A stretch of DNA of 64,000 nucleotides, from contig NZ_CP019640.1 in assembly GCF_001999905.1 (NCBI RefSeq), positions 2,770,001 through 2,834,000 of the forward strand, read 5' to 3'. Below, piece by piece: positions 7,415-14,538 of the stretch; positions within the stretch are counted from its first letter, which is position 1, and the number at the start of each line of letters is the position of its first letter. The translations under genes were made by a program, and so were the position numbers. The DNA is from Planococcus lenghuensis (GTDB taxonomy: Bacteria; Bacillota; Bacilli; Bacillales_A; Planococcaceae). The notes below the pieces were generated by a model. That model saw nothing but the letters and a program-made list of their open reading frames with translations, was not told the origin of the DNA and made no database searches.

Positions 7415-8665
7415 TCATTGCCGTAGTAATTGAAGCACAGCCTGCGGTTGCTGATTGGCATGCACCAGCATCGCCTGTGCTGACTGGACAAGAATTGAGT
7501 GCTTTGTTCGTTCAGTCAACTCTTTAGCTATATCTGTATCCCGGATACGAGATTCCGCTGCAGTCAGATTCATCATTGTGTTGCCAATATTGTTCTCGGT
7601 ATGTTCCAATGCATTTTGATAAGCACCGAACTTAGATCGTTCTTCAGTCACTTTCGCCAATGCTTCATCTATTATTGAAATGGCTTTTTCTGCCTTTGTT
7701 TGCGACGTGAATTCTAGTTCGTCAATTCCCAAAGCAACTGTCCGAACATCAGTGAGTTCCACTTTCATATGGTCTTCTGTATTTGCACCCACTTGGAATG
7801 TTAAACTGTTTTCATCTTCATCAGCGGAAGTTACCGATTGTGAAGTCAATTGAATTCCCAGATTCGATTTTAAACTGAATGTGGAAGAGCTTATACCTCC
7901 AGTGTTTCTGATTTCCACTTGCCATATACCTTCAATCGGATCATTAAAGGTCATAGCCTCATTCGAAGCCGCATATCCGTTATACGTTGCAGAAGATGCC
8001 GAATCAGTTGCACCAATTGTTTGAGTACTACTGCCTCCCATTGTGCCGCTGTATCCGAATTCGTGTCCTGTAGGTGAAATAATATTCATATCCGGCCATT
8101 CCGCCCCGGAAATAGTTCCGAACATGGCTTCCACTGTTAATGGCTCAGTATTTGATGGCAATACATTAATATAGCCGGCGACTAATTGTTCTCCAGGCTG
8201 AACAGTCACTTCAATCTCTTTCGCCACTTTCACCGGCTCTGATTTCCCCACATTAAGCAGTTTAATACTATTGAATTCCGTGTTATTTGCTATGTCGTTA
8301 ATACTTTTCTTTATTTGACCAACTTCTGCTTGGATTTGCACTCTATCCGTATTGGTTAAAGTTCCGTTTGCTGCTTGAACAGCCAATTCCCTCAAACGCT
8401 GAAGATGAGGGTTACTTACCTTTGCCAGTCCGCTTTCTGCAGTCTGAAGGAGGGAAATCCCATCTTTCACGTTTCGCTCAGCCTGTGCCAATCCGCGGAT
8501 TTGTCCCCGCATTTTTTCAGATATGGCTAATCCGGCTGCATCGTCTTTAGCCTGATTGATCCGCAAACCGCTCGCTAGCTTTTCAGCGGAATTCATAGTC
8601 TGTTTGGAAGCGTTGGAAAGCCGATTATATGTATGTAATGCTGCGATGTTATGATTTATACGCAT
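7415..8665 (-). CDS. flagellin with inserted beta-rich domain
   Basis: 416 residues, intact. Conserved flagellin D0/D1 ends: MRINHNIAALHTYNRLS...SGLRINQAKDDAAGLAISEKMR and [15 protein letters not shown]...[13 protein letters not shown]. Between them (about residues 125-270) is an extra domain with the pattern ISPTGHEFGYSG...EGIWQVEIRNTGG, resembling a P-domain or jelly-roll-like beta sandwich (inference). It would project from the filament as D2/D3. At both positions where the neighbouring flagellin carries or borders group I introns this gene has different codons (D-I instead of D-M; MLVHANQQ instead of MLAQANQQ). GGAG lies nine bases before the ATG. No SigD-type site was found, so it may depend on read-through past the terminator at 8700. 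Confidence 0.92.
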   Translation of the reverse strand: MRINHNIAALHTYNRLSNASKQTMNSAEKLASGLRINQAKDDAAGLAISEKMRGQIRGLAQAERNVKDGISLLQTAESGLAKVSNPHLQRLRELAVQAANGTLTNTDRVQIQAEVGQIKKSINDIANNTEFNSIKLLNVGKSEPVKVAKEIEVTVQPGEQLVAGYINVLPSNTEPLTVEAMFGTISGAEWPDMNIISPTGHEFGYSGTMGGSSTQTIGATDSASSATYNGYAASNEAMTFNDPIEGIWQVEIRNTGGISSSTFSLKSNLGIQLTSQSVTSADEDENSLTFQVGANTEDHMKVELTDVRTVALGIDELEFTSQTKAEKAISIIDEALAKVTEERSKFGAYQNALEHTENNIGNTMMNLTAAESRIRDTDIAKELTERTKHSILVQSAQAMLVHANQQPQAVLQLLRQ

Positions 8666-8699
8666 CTTCTTATGCTCCGGTTCTGATTAGTTTTAATGG

Positions 8700-8733
8700 A
8701 AAAGAGACTCTAGCAAAACTAGAATCTCTTTTA
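8700..8733 (-). terminator. terminator downstream of intron-bearing flagellin locus
   Basis: Minus-strand AAAGAGATTCTAG-TTTTG-CTAGAGTCTCTTT is a 13-base stem with one mismatch and a T-rich end. It lies 13 bases after the stop of the last exon-like segment and just before the second flagellin gene. Confidence 0.75.
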
Positions 8734-8745
8734 ACCCTTTTGAAA

Positions 8746-8790
8746 TTAACGCAGTAATTGAAGTACAGCTTGTGGTTGCTGGTTGGCTTG
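8746..8790 (-). other. alternative flagellin 3' exon (15 codons)
   Basis: Immediately after the 3' end of the second group I intron the minus strand reads CAA GCC AAC CAG ... CGT TAA, encoding [14 protein letters not shown] and a stop, the canonical end of flagellin. The same tail is already encoded upstream at 9118-9162 ([14 protein letters not shown]), with most third positions different. It would be used only if the intron is removed with a 5' splice site at or near 9163. It may otherwise be the remnant of a second flagellin gene. Confidence 0.7.
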
Positions 8791-9117
8791 CTTTGCCGCT
8801 ATATCTTTCGATCATAGAATAGACTATATCTTCACCCTTAAGTTCTTAAGGGGCTGGGCACTTCGAATGGCGCTTGCCACCCTACGGATTTCATCGTCAT
8901 AGCTTAGCCTTAGACGGTTTATCCTAGTCGTTGAACCTTCTCCACTCTTTCGAGACAGGAGCTTGGCTGCTGATTATCCATTGGTCCATCCTCATCATTT
9001 TCAGACCGTCACATCTGCCGTTTCCAGCTTTGTTGTGGTTGATGAAGCTTTAGGAAGTTCCAGCAATTCACCCAGTTATGCTCTGACCCGTTACCCGGCC
9101 AGACGCCCTGCAATCAT
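8791..9117 (-). ncRNA. group I intron 2 (5' boundary uncertain)
   Basis: Minus strand carries, in order, the conserved group I elements: P (GGGTGAATTGCTGGAA, about 9058-9073), Q (AATCAGCAGCCAAGC, about 8961-8975), R (GTTCAACGACTAGG, about 8923-8936) and S (GAAGATATAGTCTA, about 8820-8833). A P9-like CTAT...GAAA...ATAG hairpin and a terminal G at 8791 follow. A P2-like CTGGCC/GGGTCAG stem is drawn near 9077-9097. It is roughly 75-80% similar to intron 1 by eye. The 3' end is clear, because flagellin coding resumes at 8790. The 5' end is not: the core directly follows a flagellin stop codon (9118-9120), and the true intron may extend back to 9162. Confidence 0.85.
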
Positions 9118-10497
9118 TTATCTCAACAGCTGTAAAACTGCTTGAGGTAGTTGATTGGATTGAGCCAACATTGCTTGTGCTGCTTGTGCAAGAATCGAGT
9201 TCTTAGTCTGGTTCATCATTTCTTTCGCCATCGTGCGAACATTTACTTTCATAAATGACTAGACTATATCTTCACCCTCTAGTGTCAGTAGGGGTCGGGC
9301 ACTTCGGATCACCAATGCTGATGTACACTGATTCCCCTACGGATTTCATCACCATAGCTTGCGCCTTAGATGGTTTATCCTAGTCGTTGAACCTTCTCCA
9401 CTCTTTCAAGACAGGAGCTTGGCTGCTGATTGCCCAATCTTTCATTTTTTCAAGCCGTCACGTCTGCCGTTTCCAGCTCCGTTGTGGCAATAAAAGCTCT
9501 AAGGGATTTCCAGCAATTCACCCGATTGTAATCTCTGGCTGTTACCGGCCAGGACGACTGTACCTCTGCCTGCTTACGCGGCTTTGGCATAATCAACGTC
9601 GCGAATGCGTGATTCCGCTGCCGTTAAGTTTTCAGCAGATGTTCCAAGATTGTTGATTGTGTGATCTAAACGGTTTTGGTTCGCACCAAGTTTAGATCGT
9701 TCAGAAGAAACTGTTTCGATTGCGTTGTTAATTGTTGTAATTGCACCGTCAGCAGCTGTTTGTGATGAAATATCAATACCAAGAGTTCCCTTGACACCAT
9801 CAGCTAGCTTTGCGTCAGTCTCTATAAGAAGGGCTCCAGTACCATCCCCTCCATAGTAACCTGCCGCTGCTGTTTCATCGACATCAACAGTTGTTGTATT
9901 ATCCGCCACAGCAGCTTTCCAAGTTGCAACTACAGTTGTACCATCACTTCCAATAAGTGTCCCAGCAGTATTACTTGAGGTGTACTCTGTACCTACTTGA
10001 AGTGCTTCAGAACGCATATCATTTACAGACAAAGTAAGGTTTTGACCTTCATTTGCACCGATATGGAAAGTTCCAGTAAATTTGCCATCTAGCAATGTTT
10101 TTGTGTTGAACTCAGTATTATTGCCAATTCTAGAGATTTCTGACGCAAGTTCATTTACTTCCTTTTGAAGTTCCTTACGATCAGTGTCTGTGTTTGTATC
10201 GTTGGCAGATTGAACAGCCAATTCACGCATACGCTGCAGGATATCGTGAGTCTCGTTCAATGCGCCTTCAGCTGTCTGCATTAACGAAATGCCGTCTTGC
10301 GCATTTGCTGAAGCTTGCTCCAACCCGCGAATCTGTCCGCGCATTTTTTCAGAGATTGAGAGTCCAGCTGCATCGTCTGACGCTTTGTTGATCCGAAGAC
10401 CAGAAGACAATTTCTCCATGCTGTTTGACTGAGCGTTAGTTGCACTGCTCAACTGACGGTGCGTGTTCAAAGCTGTGATGTTGTGATTGATAATCAT
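9118..10497 (-). CDS. hag: major flagellin, split by a group I intron
   Basis: Exon 1 runs 10497-9592 (302 codons, [19 protein letters not shown]... to ...[10 protein letters not shown]) and exon 2 runs 9231-9118. Removing 9232-9591 joins DVD to [19 protein letters not shown]...[10 protein letters not shown] and a stop, exactly the conserved flagellin C-terminus, giving 339 residues. Without splicing the frame stops five codons into the intron ([12 protein letters not shown]), removing the last 35 residues needed for export and assembly, so motility should depend on splicing. A SigD-type promoter (10573-10599) and a CsrA-type site over the ribosome site (10507-10516) show the expected SigD and FliW-CsrA control. 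Upstream neighbours are csrA and fliW. Confidence 0.93.
9232..9591 (-). ncRNA. group I self-splicing intron 1 in flagellin gene
   Basis: A 360-base ORF-less ribozyme. Core elements on the minus strand: P (GTGAATTGCTGGAAA, near 9508-9522), Q (AATCAGCAGCCAAGC, near 9418-9432), R (GTTCAACGACTAGG, near 9378-9391), S (GAAGATATAGTCTAG, 9259-9273), then a P9-like hairpin CATTTATGAAAGTAAATG and the final G at 9232. The exon 1 end GAT can pair through a U.G wobble with a GGCAGAGG guide segment about 20 bases inside the intron, as group I chemistry requires. CTGGC...GCCAG gives P2. Exon joining restores a perfect flagellin frame. Group I introns in Bacillus and Geobacillus flagellin genes are known. 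Confidence 0.93.
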
Positions 10498-10506
10498 TTG
10501 TTCATT

Positions 10507-10516
10507 ACCTCCGTGT
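10507..10516 (-). promoter_or_regulatory. CsrA-binding site over the hag ribosome site
   Basis: Minus-strand ACACGGAGGT matches the CsrA consensus ACANGGANGT at every fixed position and contains the GGAGG ribosome site of the flagellin gene. This predicts that CsrA blocks flagellin translation until FliW titrates it, as in Bacillus subtilis. Confidence 0.75.
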
Positions 10517-10572
10517 AATTTGATTTGTATTTTGTAAGAGCCCAAATCCGTTTGAACTTCCTTACACTATCT

Positions 10573-10599
10573 TTATCGGAGAATTGGAAAGAATGTTTA
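10573..10599 (-). promoter_or_regulatory. SigD-type promoter for flagellin
   Basis: Minus-strand TAAA (10596-10599), 15 bases, then TCCGATAA (10573-10580), close to the GCCGATAT consensus. It sits about 75 bases upstream of the flagellin ATG. Confidence 0.8.
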
Positions 10600-10627
10600 G
10601 CGTTTTTTGAAATTATTTTCAAACAAT

Positions 10628-10662
10628 CAAAAAAGAGGACTGCAATGACTGCAATCCCCTTC
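10628..10662 (-). terminator. terminator after csrA
   Basis: Minus-strand GGGGATTGCAGTCATTGCAGTCCTC followed by TTTTTT lies just past the csrA stop, separating fliW-csrA from the flagellin promoter. Confidence 0.65.
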
Positions 10663-10665
10663 CAT

Positions 10666-10890
10666 TCACTTATTCCGCAAGCTTAAGAAATCACTCAAGT
10701 TAATAACATTCGATGTCGCCCGCCTGTTTTCTTCCTGAATCTCCAAATACACTTCTTTCCGGTGCACGGTGATATGTTGTGGGGCGGTGATTCCGAGTTT
10801 AATTGTATCCCCATCAACAGCGGTGACGGTGATTTCGATATCATCATCAATGATAATCGATTCACCTTTTTTTCTTCCCAACACAAGCAT
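10666..10890 (-). CDS. csrA: carbon storage regulator CsrA
   Basis: 74 residues with the standard CsrA start [15 protein letters not shown] and the RNA-binding core region [16 protein letters not shown]. It dimerises and binds ANGGA motifs in mRNA leaders. Here the obvious target is the flagellin leader at 10507-10516. It starts four bases after the fliW stop, so the antagonist and the repressor are co-expressed. Length is normal for Bacillales. Confidence 0.96.
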   Translation of the reverse strand: MLVLGRKKGESIIIDDDIEITVTAVDGDTIKLGITAPQHITVHRKEVYLEIQEENRRATSNVINLSDFLSLRNK

Positions 10891-10893
10891 CCC

Positions 10894-11352
10894 TTACACC
10901 TGCCTTAGGGCAGCTTTTGGTTCCGGCTGGAATAGCGGCTGTTTGATCTGGTAGTCTTTATTGTTCAAGACGACTTGCATGCCTTGCTGTTTTTTATTAT
11001 TGATAATCAATGGTGCTTTTAAGTTCGTGGTCGCATCTTTCATTTCATCTTGTACGGTGACGGTTGTCAGCACGATTGCATCTGACGGATTCACCAGCTT
11101 AAGCCGTTCCACTGCCTGTTCTTCGAGTTTTACATCGTACTCTCCGAAAAACGCAAATGGGTCAACAAGAAAGAAACTGATTGCCCCTTCTTCAATGGAT
11201 TGCAGGAAAAAAAACGGTGTATCTTTCTGTGCATCCGCCGGAATCAATGCATACTGCTTAAATTCCTCGAAACCCGGTATACCTCGCTGGAATGTAATGA
11301 TCCGATTATTCGCTACTTCCAATTCACCAAACCGCTCTGTCTGAACTTTCAT
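10894..11352 (-). CDS. fliW: flagellar assembly factor FliW
   Basis: 152 residues, complete: MKVQTERFGELEV..., RGIPGFEEFKQYALIP and FFFLQSIEEGAISFFLVDPF are typical of FliW. It binds CsrA and, alternatively, free flagellin, so flagellin secretion feeds back on flagellin translation. It sits immediately upstream of csrA, as in most Bacillales. Confidence 0.96.
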   Translation of the reverse strand: MKVQTERFGELEVANNRIITFQRGIPGFEEFKQYALIPADAQKDTPFFFLQSIEEGAISFFLVDPFAFFGEYDVKLEEQAVERLKLVNPSDAIVLTTVTVQDEMKDATTNLKAPLIINNKKQQGMQVVLNNKDYQIKQPLFQPEPKAALRQV

Positions 11353-11386
11353 GGATGACTCCCTTCTGATTACATGAAGTTTATCT

Positions 11387-11995
11387 TTATTGTATCTGTC
11401 TATCCCCTGCTATACCAACGGCTTTTTTCTGTTTATGAATCTGTGTTCTTTTGCGCTTTTGCCAGTTTTCGATAAAATCCTGCACATGGTGTCCATCCAA
11501 GAGTTCGACGTTCAGCCCTTCGGCAGCTTCTATAGCGCTTTTTGTGTAACCGCTCGTTGTGATGCACCAGGCATCAAGGCATTTATGTATTCTTTTTCCT
11601 GCGTTCAACCGCAGAATCGTATCGTTCCCCACCTTTTTCGTTTTCCAATGTTTACATTGGACTGCGATCCTCATATTATCTTTGGGGTTGGTAAGAATAA
11701 CATCTACCTTCTGATCTCCAAATCCGTCAACAATCTGCGAATGATATCCTTTTTCTTTATAGTACATGGCAATCAGTCTCTCGAACTCGCCACCGGTAAG
11801 TTCACTTAAATCAGCGTCTATGATCTGATCGTCATCCAGCTCTCTCTTCACATCAGCAGGCAACATTTGGCTTTTCTTGCTTTCTTCGCTGATCGGCTTT
11901 GAGCTGTTTTTTGGCTTTTCCTTATCTTTAGAGGGCAACAGTAGTTCAAGCAGGACTTTCCCTGCATGCAATATCATATTCAAGAGTTCTTTCAT
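11387..11995 (-). CDS. Mrr-like restriction endonuclease-fold protein
   Basis: 202 residues. A hydrophobic N-terminal segment (LLNMILHAGKVLLELLLPS) and a charged linker precede an Mrr_cat-type PD-(D/E)xK nuclease domain (about 70-185): LTGGEFERLIAMYYKEKGY, then the active-site spacing GFGDQKVDVIL...AVQCKHWK and ITTSGYTKSAIEAAE. Such proteins cleave DNA, some targeting modified DNA; no methylase or specificity subunit is nearby. It follows the PAS-GGDEF-EAL gene by five bases and has a GAGGTAAG ribosome site, so it looks co-transcribed with a SigD-driven motility gene, an odd place for a nuclease. Confidence 0.8.
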   Translation of the reverse strand: MKELLNMILHAGKVLLELLLPSKDKEKPKNSSKPISEESKKSQMLPADVKRELDDDQIIDADLSELTGGEFERLIAMYYKEKGYHSQIVDGFGDQKVDVILTNPKDNMRIAVQCKHWKTKKVGNDTILRLNAGKRIHKCLDAWCITTSGYTKSAIEAAEGLNVELLDGHHVQDFIENWQKRKRTQIHKQKKAVGIAGDRQIQ

Positions 11996-12000
11996 TTCGC

Positions 12001-14124
12001 TTACCTCAGTTCTGCAATCGATTTTCCTGCTCCGATATAGTTCAGTAAATCTTCAAAAAGCAGGGGCTTGCTAAAGTAAAACCCTTGCCCTAAATTGCAC
12101 TTATATCCATGCAATAAATCCGCCTGCTCTTCCGTTTCAATTCCTTCTGCTACGACTTGGATATTCAGGTTATGTGCCACTTCAATAATCGATTTGATGA
12201 TCGATTTCTTTGTATCATCGGCCTCCAAATGCCGAATAAAGGATCGGTCCACTTTCAGGTAATCAATTGGTAATTTACTGAGATAACTCAAGGACGAATA
12301 GCCCGTGCCGAAATCATCGAGCGATACTTTCACACCAAGCTTATTCAATTGATTCAGTTTATCCATCGTTTTTTCAACATCGTACAGGGCCACCGTTTCT
12401 GTAATCTCCAGATTTAACCGTTCCGCAGGAAACCCGGTTTCCTGTAAACGCGCATGGACGTTTTGCACGAAGTTTTCCTGGATCAATTGCTTCGCCGAAA
12501 TATTAACGTTCAGCAGGACAGGCTGTTCAAATGCCCGCATATCACGCATCGCTTTTTCCAGCACCCAATCCCCGATCCGGTTGATCTGCCCGCTCTTTTC
12601 TGCCAAGGGAATAAAGTCCATTGGTGACACATTGCCATGCTCGGGATGGTTCCATCGGAGGAGTGCTTCCACTCCCTTCAGTTCAGCCGTTCCTAATTCA
12701 ACTTTTGGCTGATATACCAAATGGAATTGATTCAACTCAATTGCTTTACGAAGCGCATTCGTCAATTGAACACCCTTTAGCGCCTCACTGCTGATTGCGT
12801 GATGGTAAAATGTATAGCGTTGCAACCTATCATCATCCCGTTTCGAGTGGTACATCGCTACATCAGCGAACTGAAGCAAGGAATTGATATCTTCACCGTT
12901 CTCGGGGAACAGACTAATTCCCACAGAAGGAGTCACAGTCAATTCACCTGAAAGGGCCTTCGGAACTTCCGTAACAATCCGTTCCGCAATTGCCTCTACT
13001 TCAGCCGTGTCTTCATACGTCAAGAATGAAACAAACTCATCTCCGCCATACCGGGCAATGAAACCACGGTCTCGTAATAGTTCATCCAGTTTGGCTGCCA
13101 CTTGCTGAATCAACCGGTCTCCGACATGATGGCCTTGTGTGTCATTCACCAATTTGAACTGATCCAAATCGATAAACAATAATGCCAATTTCTGCTCATT
13201 TACTTTAGCTGTTTCTAATTCCTTATTGATGGTGCTGTAAAATAAGTTGCGGTTAGGAAGACCAGTTAACGAATCGTAATAAGCCAGGTAATTCACCATA
13301 TGGAGCGCATCTGTTTTCGCCGTCACATCAAGGAGAGTGCCCATAAGCGCCGGCCTGTTTTGATAGATGATAATGGACGACCGTAACTCCACCCGAATTT
13401 TCGACCGATCTTTTCTGATGATATTGATTTCCTGGACGCCATTTTCTTTTCCATCGAGAAAAGCGGATACCCGGCTCAGTACCAGTTCAATACTTTCTTC
13501 GTCCAGCAATTGATCATAACTCATTCCCAGTAATTCCTTTTCACTGTAACCCGTCATGTTAACCATTTGGTTATTTGCGAATTCGAGCTTACCGTCTTGC
13601 GATATGTATACACCTTGAGCACCGTTTTCCACAATGCTTTGATATTTTGTTACAGACTCGGCTAACTCGATTTCAATCTGTTTCTTCTCAGTGATATCCC
13701 GGGTGGTTCCGTTAATCCGGATGATATCGCCATTTCTATCGAGGACGGGTTTCCCTTTTGTCTTAAGCCAAATCTCTGAGCCATCCTTTTTCACAGTGCG
13801 ATATTCCTGATCGAACGACGCCTTGGCATGCAGAAACTGCTTTACAATGTCTTCTCCTTGCTTATCATCCGGACCAAAAAAACTCTTCAGCAAATTATCA
13901 TCCGGTAAGTCCTCAGAAGAAAATCCGTAGATCTTCTCTAATCCCCCTGTTATCGTCACTTCACCGGTCTTACTTTCATAAGACCAAAAGATGATTTTTG
14001 TATCATCCCCGAAAAAGTCCAAGTCATCTTGCTCCGTATAGTCGAAAAACGACCGTACACTTTTCACTTCCTTGATTTTATTGCTCCCGAAGTTCATCTC
14101 CTTACCCCCTGTATGTGCCTCCAT
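12001..14124 (-). CDS. PAS-PAS-GGDEF-EAL c-di-GMP enzyme
   Basis: About 700 residues, soluble. Two PAS modules (about 35-150 and 155-275) are followed by a GGDEF domain with an intact RYGGDEF and an EAL domain with GVEALLRWNHPE and the loop DDFGTGYSSLSYL. It is predicted to make and/or degrade c-di-GMP in response to a PAS-sensed signal. Both catalytic signatures are intact, and no RxxD inhibitory site precedes GGDEF. A SigD-type promoter lies upstream at 14157-14183, tying it to the motility regulon. The start is ambiguous: an ATG at 14124 or an ATG at 14094 that directly abuts TAAGGAG. Confidence 0.9.
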   Translation of the reverse strand: MEAHTGGKEMNFGSNKIKEVKSVRSFFDYTEQDDLDFFGDDTKIIFWSYESKTGEVTITGGLEKIYGFSSEDLPDDNLLKSFFGPDDKQGEDIVKQFLHAKASFDQEYRTVKKDGSEIWLKTKGKPVLDRNGDIIRINGTTRDITEKKQIEIELAESVTKYQSIVENGAQGVYISQDGKLEFANNQMVNMTGYSEKELLGMSYDQLLDEESIELVLSRVSAFLDGKENGVQEINIIRKDRSKIRVELRSSIIIYQNRPALMGTLLDVTAKTDALHMVNYLAYYDSLTGLPNRNLFYSTINKELETAKVNEQKLALLFIDLDQFKLVNDTQGHHVGDRLIQQVAAKLDELLRDRGFIARYGGDEFVSFLTYEDTAEVEAIAERIVTEVPKALSGELTVTPSVGISLFPENGEDINSLLQFADVAMYHSKRDDDRLQRYTFYHHAISSEALKGVQLTNALRKAIELNQFHLVYQPKVELGTAELKGVEALLRWNHPEHGNVSPMDFIPLAEKSGQINRIGDWVLEKAMRDMRAFEQPVLLNVNISAKQLIQENFVQNVHARLQETGFPAERLNLEITETVALYDVEKTMDKLNQLNKLGVKVSLDDFGTGYSSLSYLSKLPIDYLKVDRSFIRHLEADDTKKSIIKSIIEVAHNLNIQVVAEGIETEEQADLLHGYKCNLGQGFYFSKPLLFEDLLNYIGAGKSIAELR

Positions 14125-14156
14125 TTATAATTGGAGGTCTCTCTATTTATTATTAT

Positions 14157-14183
14157 ATATCGGTTATGTTTTCCATTTATTTA
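14157..14183 (-). promoter_or_regulatory. SigD-type promoter for PAS-GGDEF-EAL gene
   Basis: Minus-strand TAAA (14180-14183), exactly 15 bases, then ACCGATAT (14157-14164), one base from consensus and about 33 bases upstream of the first ATG. Confidence 0.8.
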
Positions 14184-14422
14184 ATAAAAATGGGTAGAAT
14201 GAACGAAAGAACAGAAATTTTTTCAAACAAATGAAAGCTATATAGCTTTTTCTCCTTCATTAGCCCAAATGATAGCGGCTCAGCTTTCCCGAAATTCACT
14301 TTAATCAAGAAATAAAAAACATAAATCATAACCCTAAATAAATTCTATTGAACAAAGTGATTTTTGAATGATGAGCAAATGAGTCTTCCATTCTTGTCTG
14401 ATCAGTCTTTGATTCCGTTCTA

Positions 14423-14526
14423 TCCCTGTGTCAGGTGCAATTAACAAAAAGAAGAAAAACACGCTACTTAATTTGGTTCTGACACAGGGTCACACACAAT
14501 TGGTTCTGACACAGGGTCACACACAA
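14423..14526 (+). repeat. short RAYT-linked repeat with 27-bp tandem duplication
   Basis: TCCCTGTGTCAGGTGCAATT (14423-14442) matches the left end of the repeat family in the right half of the window. About 30 bases later come two identical 27-bp units (14473-14499, 14500-14526), each containing TTCTGACACAGGGTCA, the inverted counterpart. The internal hairpin of the longer copies is missing. The rest of the gap 14184-14538 shows nothing recognisable. Confidence 0.75.
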
Positions 14527-14538
14527 TACACAATTCAA

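Noticed and set aside
8963..9145. Open frame inside group I intron 2
   Set aside because: Plus-strand frame over conserved ribozyme elements; the sequence is constrained as RNA, not protein.
9574..9591. Flagellin ending at the in-frame stop inside intron 1
   Set aside because: This is the unspliced frame; splicing at GAT|ATG restores the canonical C-terminus, so a truncated flagellin is not the intended product.
9387..9656. Open frame across intron 1 and exon 1 on the plus strand
   Set aside because: Antisense to the ribozyme core and flagellin; no start signals.
14473..14526. Tandem 27-bp units as a possible CRISPR array
   Set aside because: Units are directly adjacent with no spacers and match the ends of the RAYT-linked repeat family.
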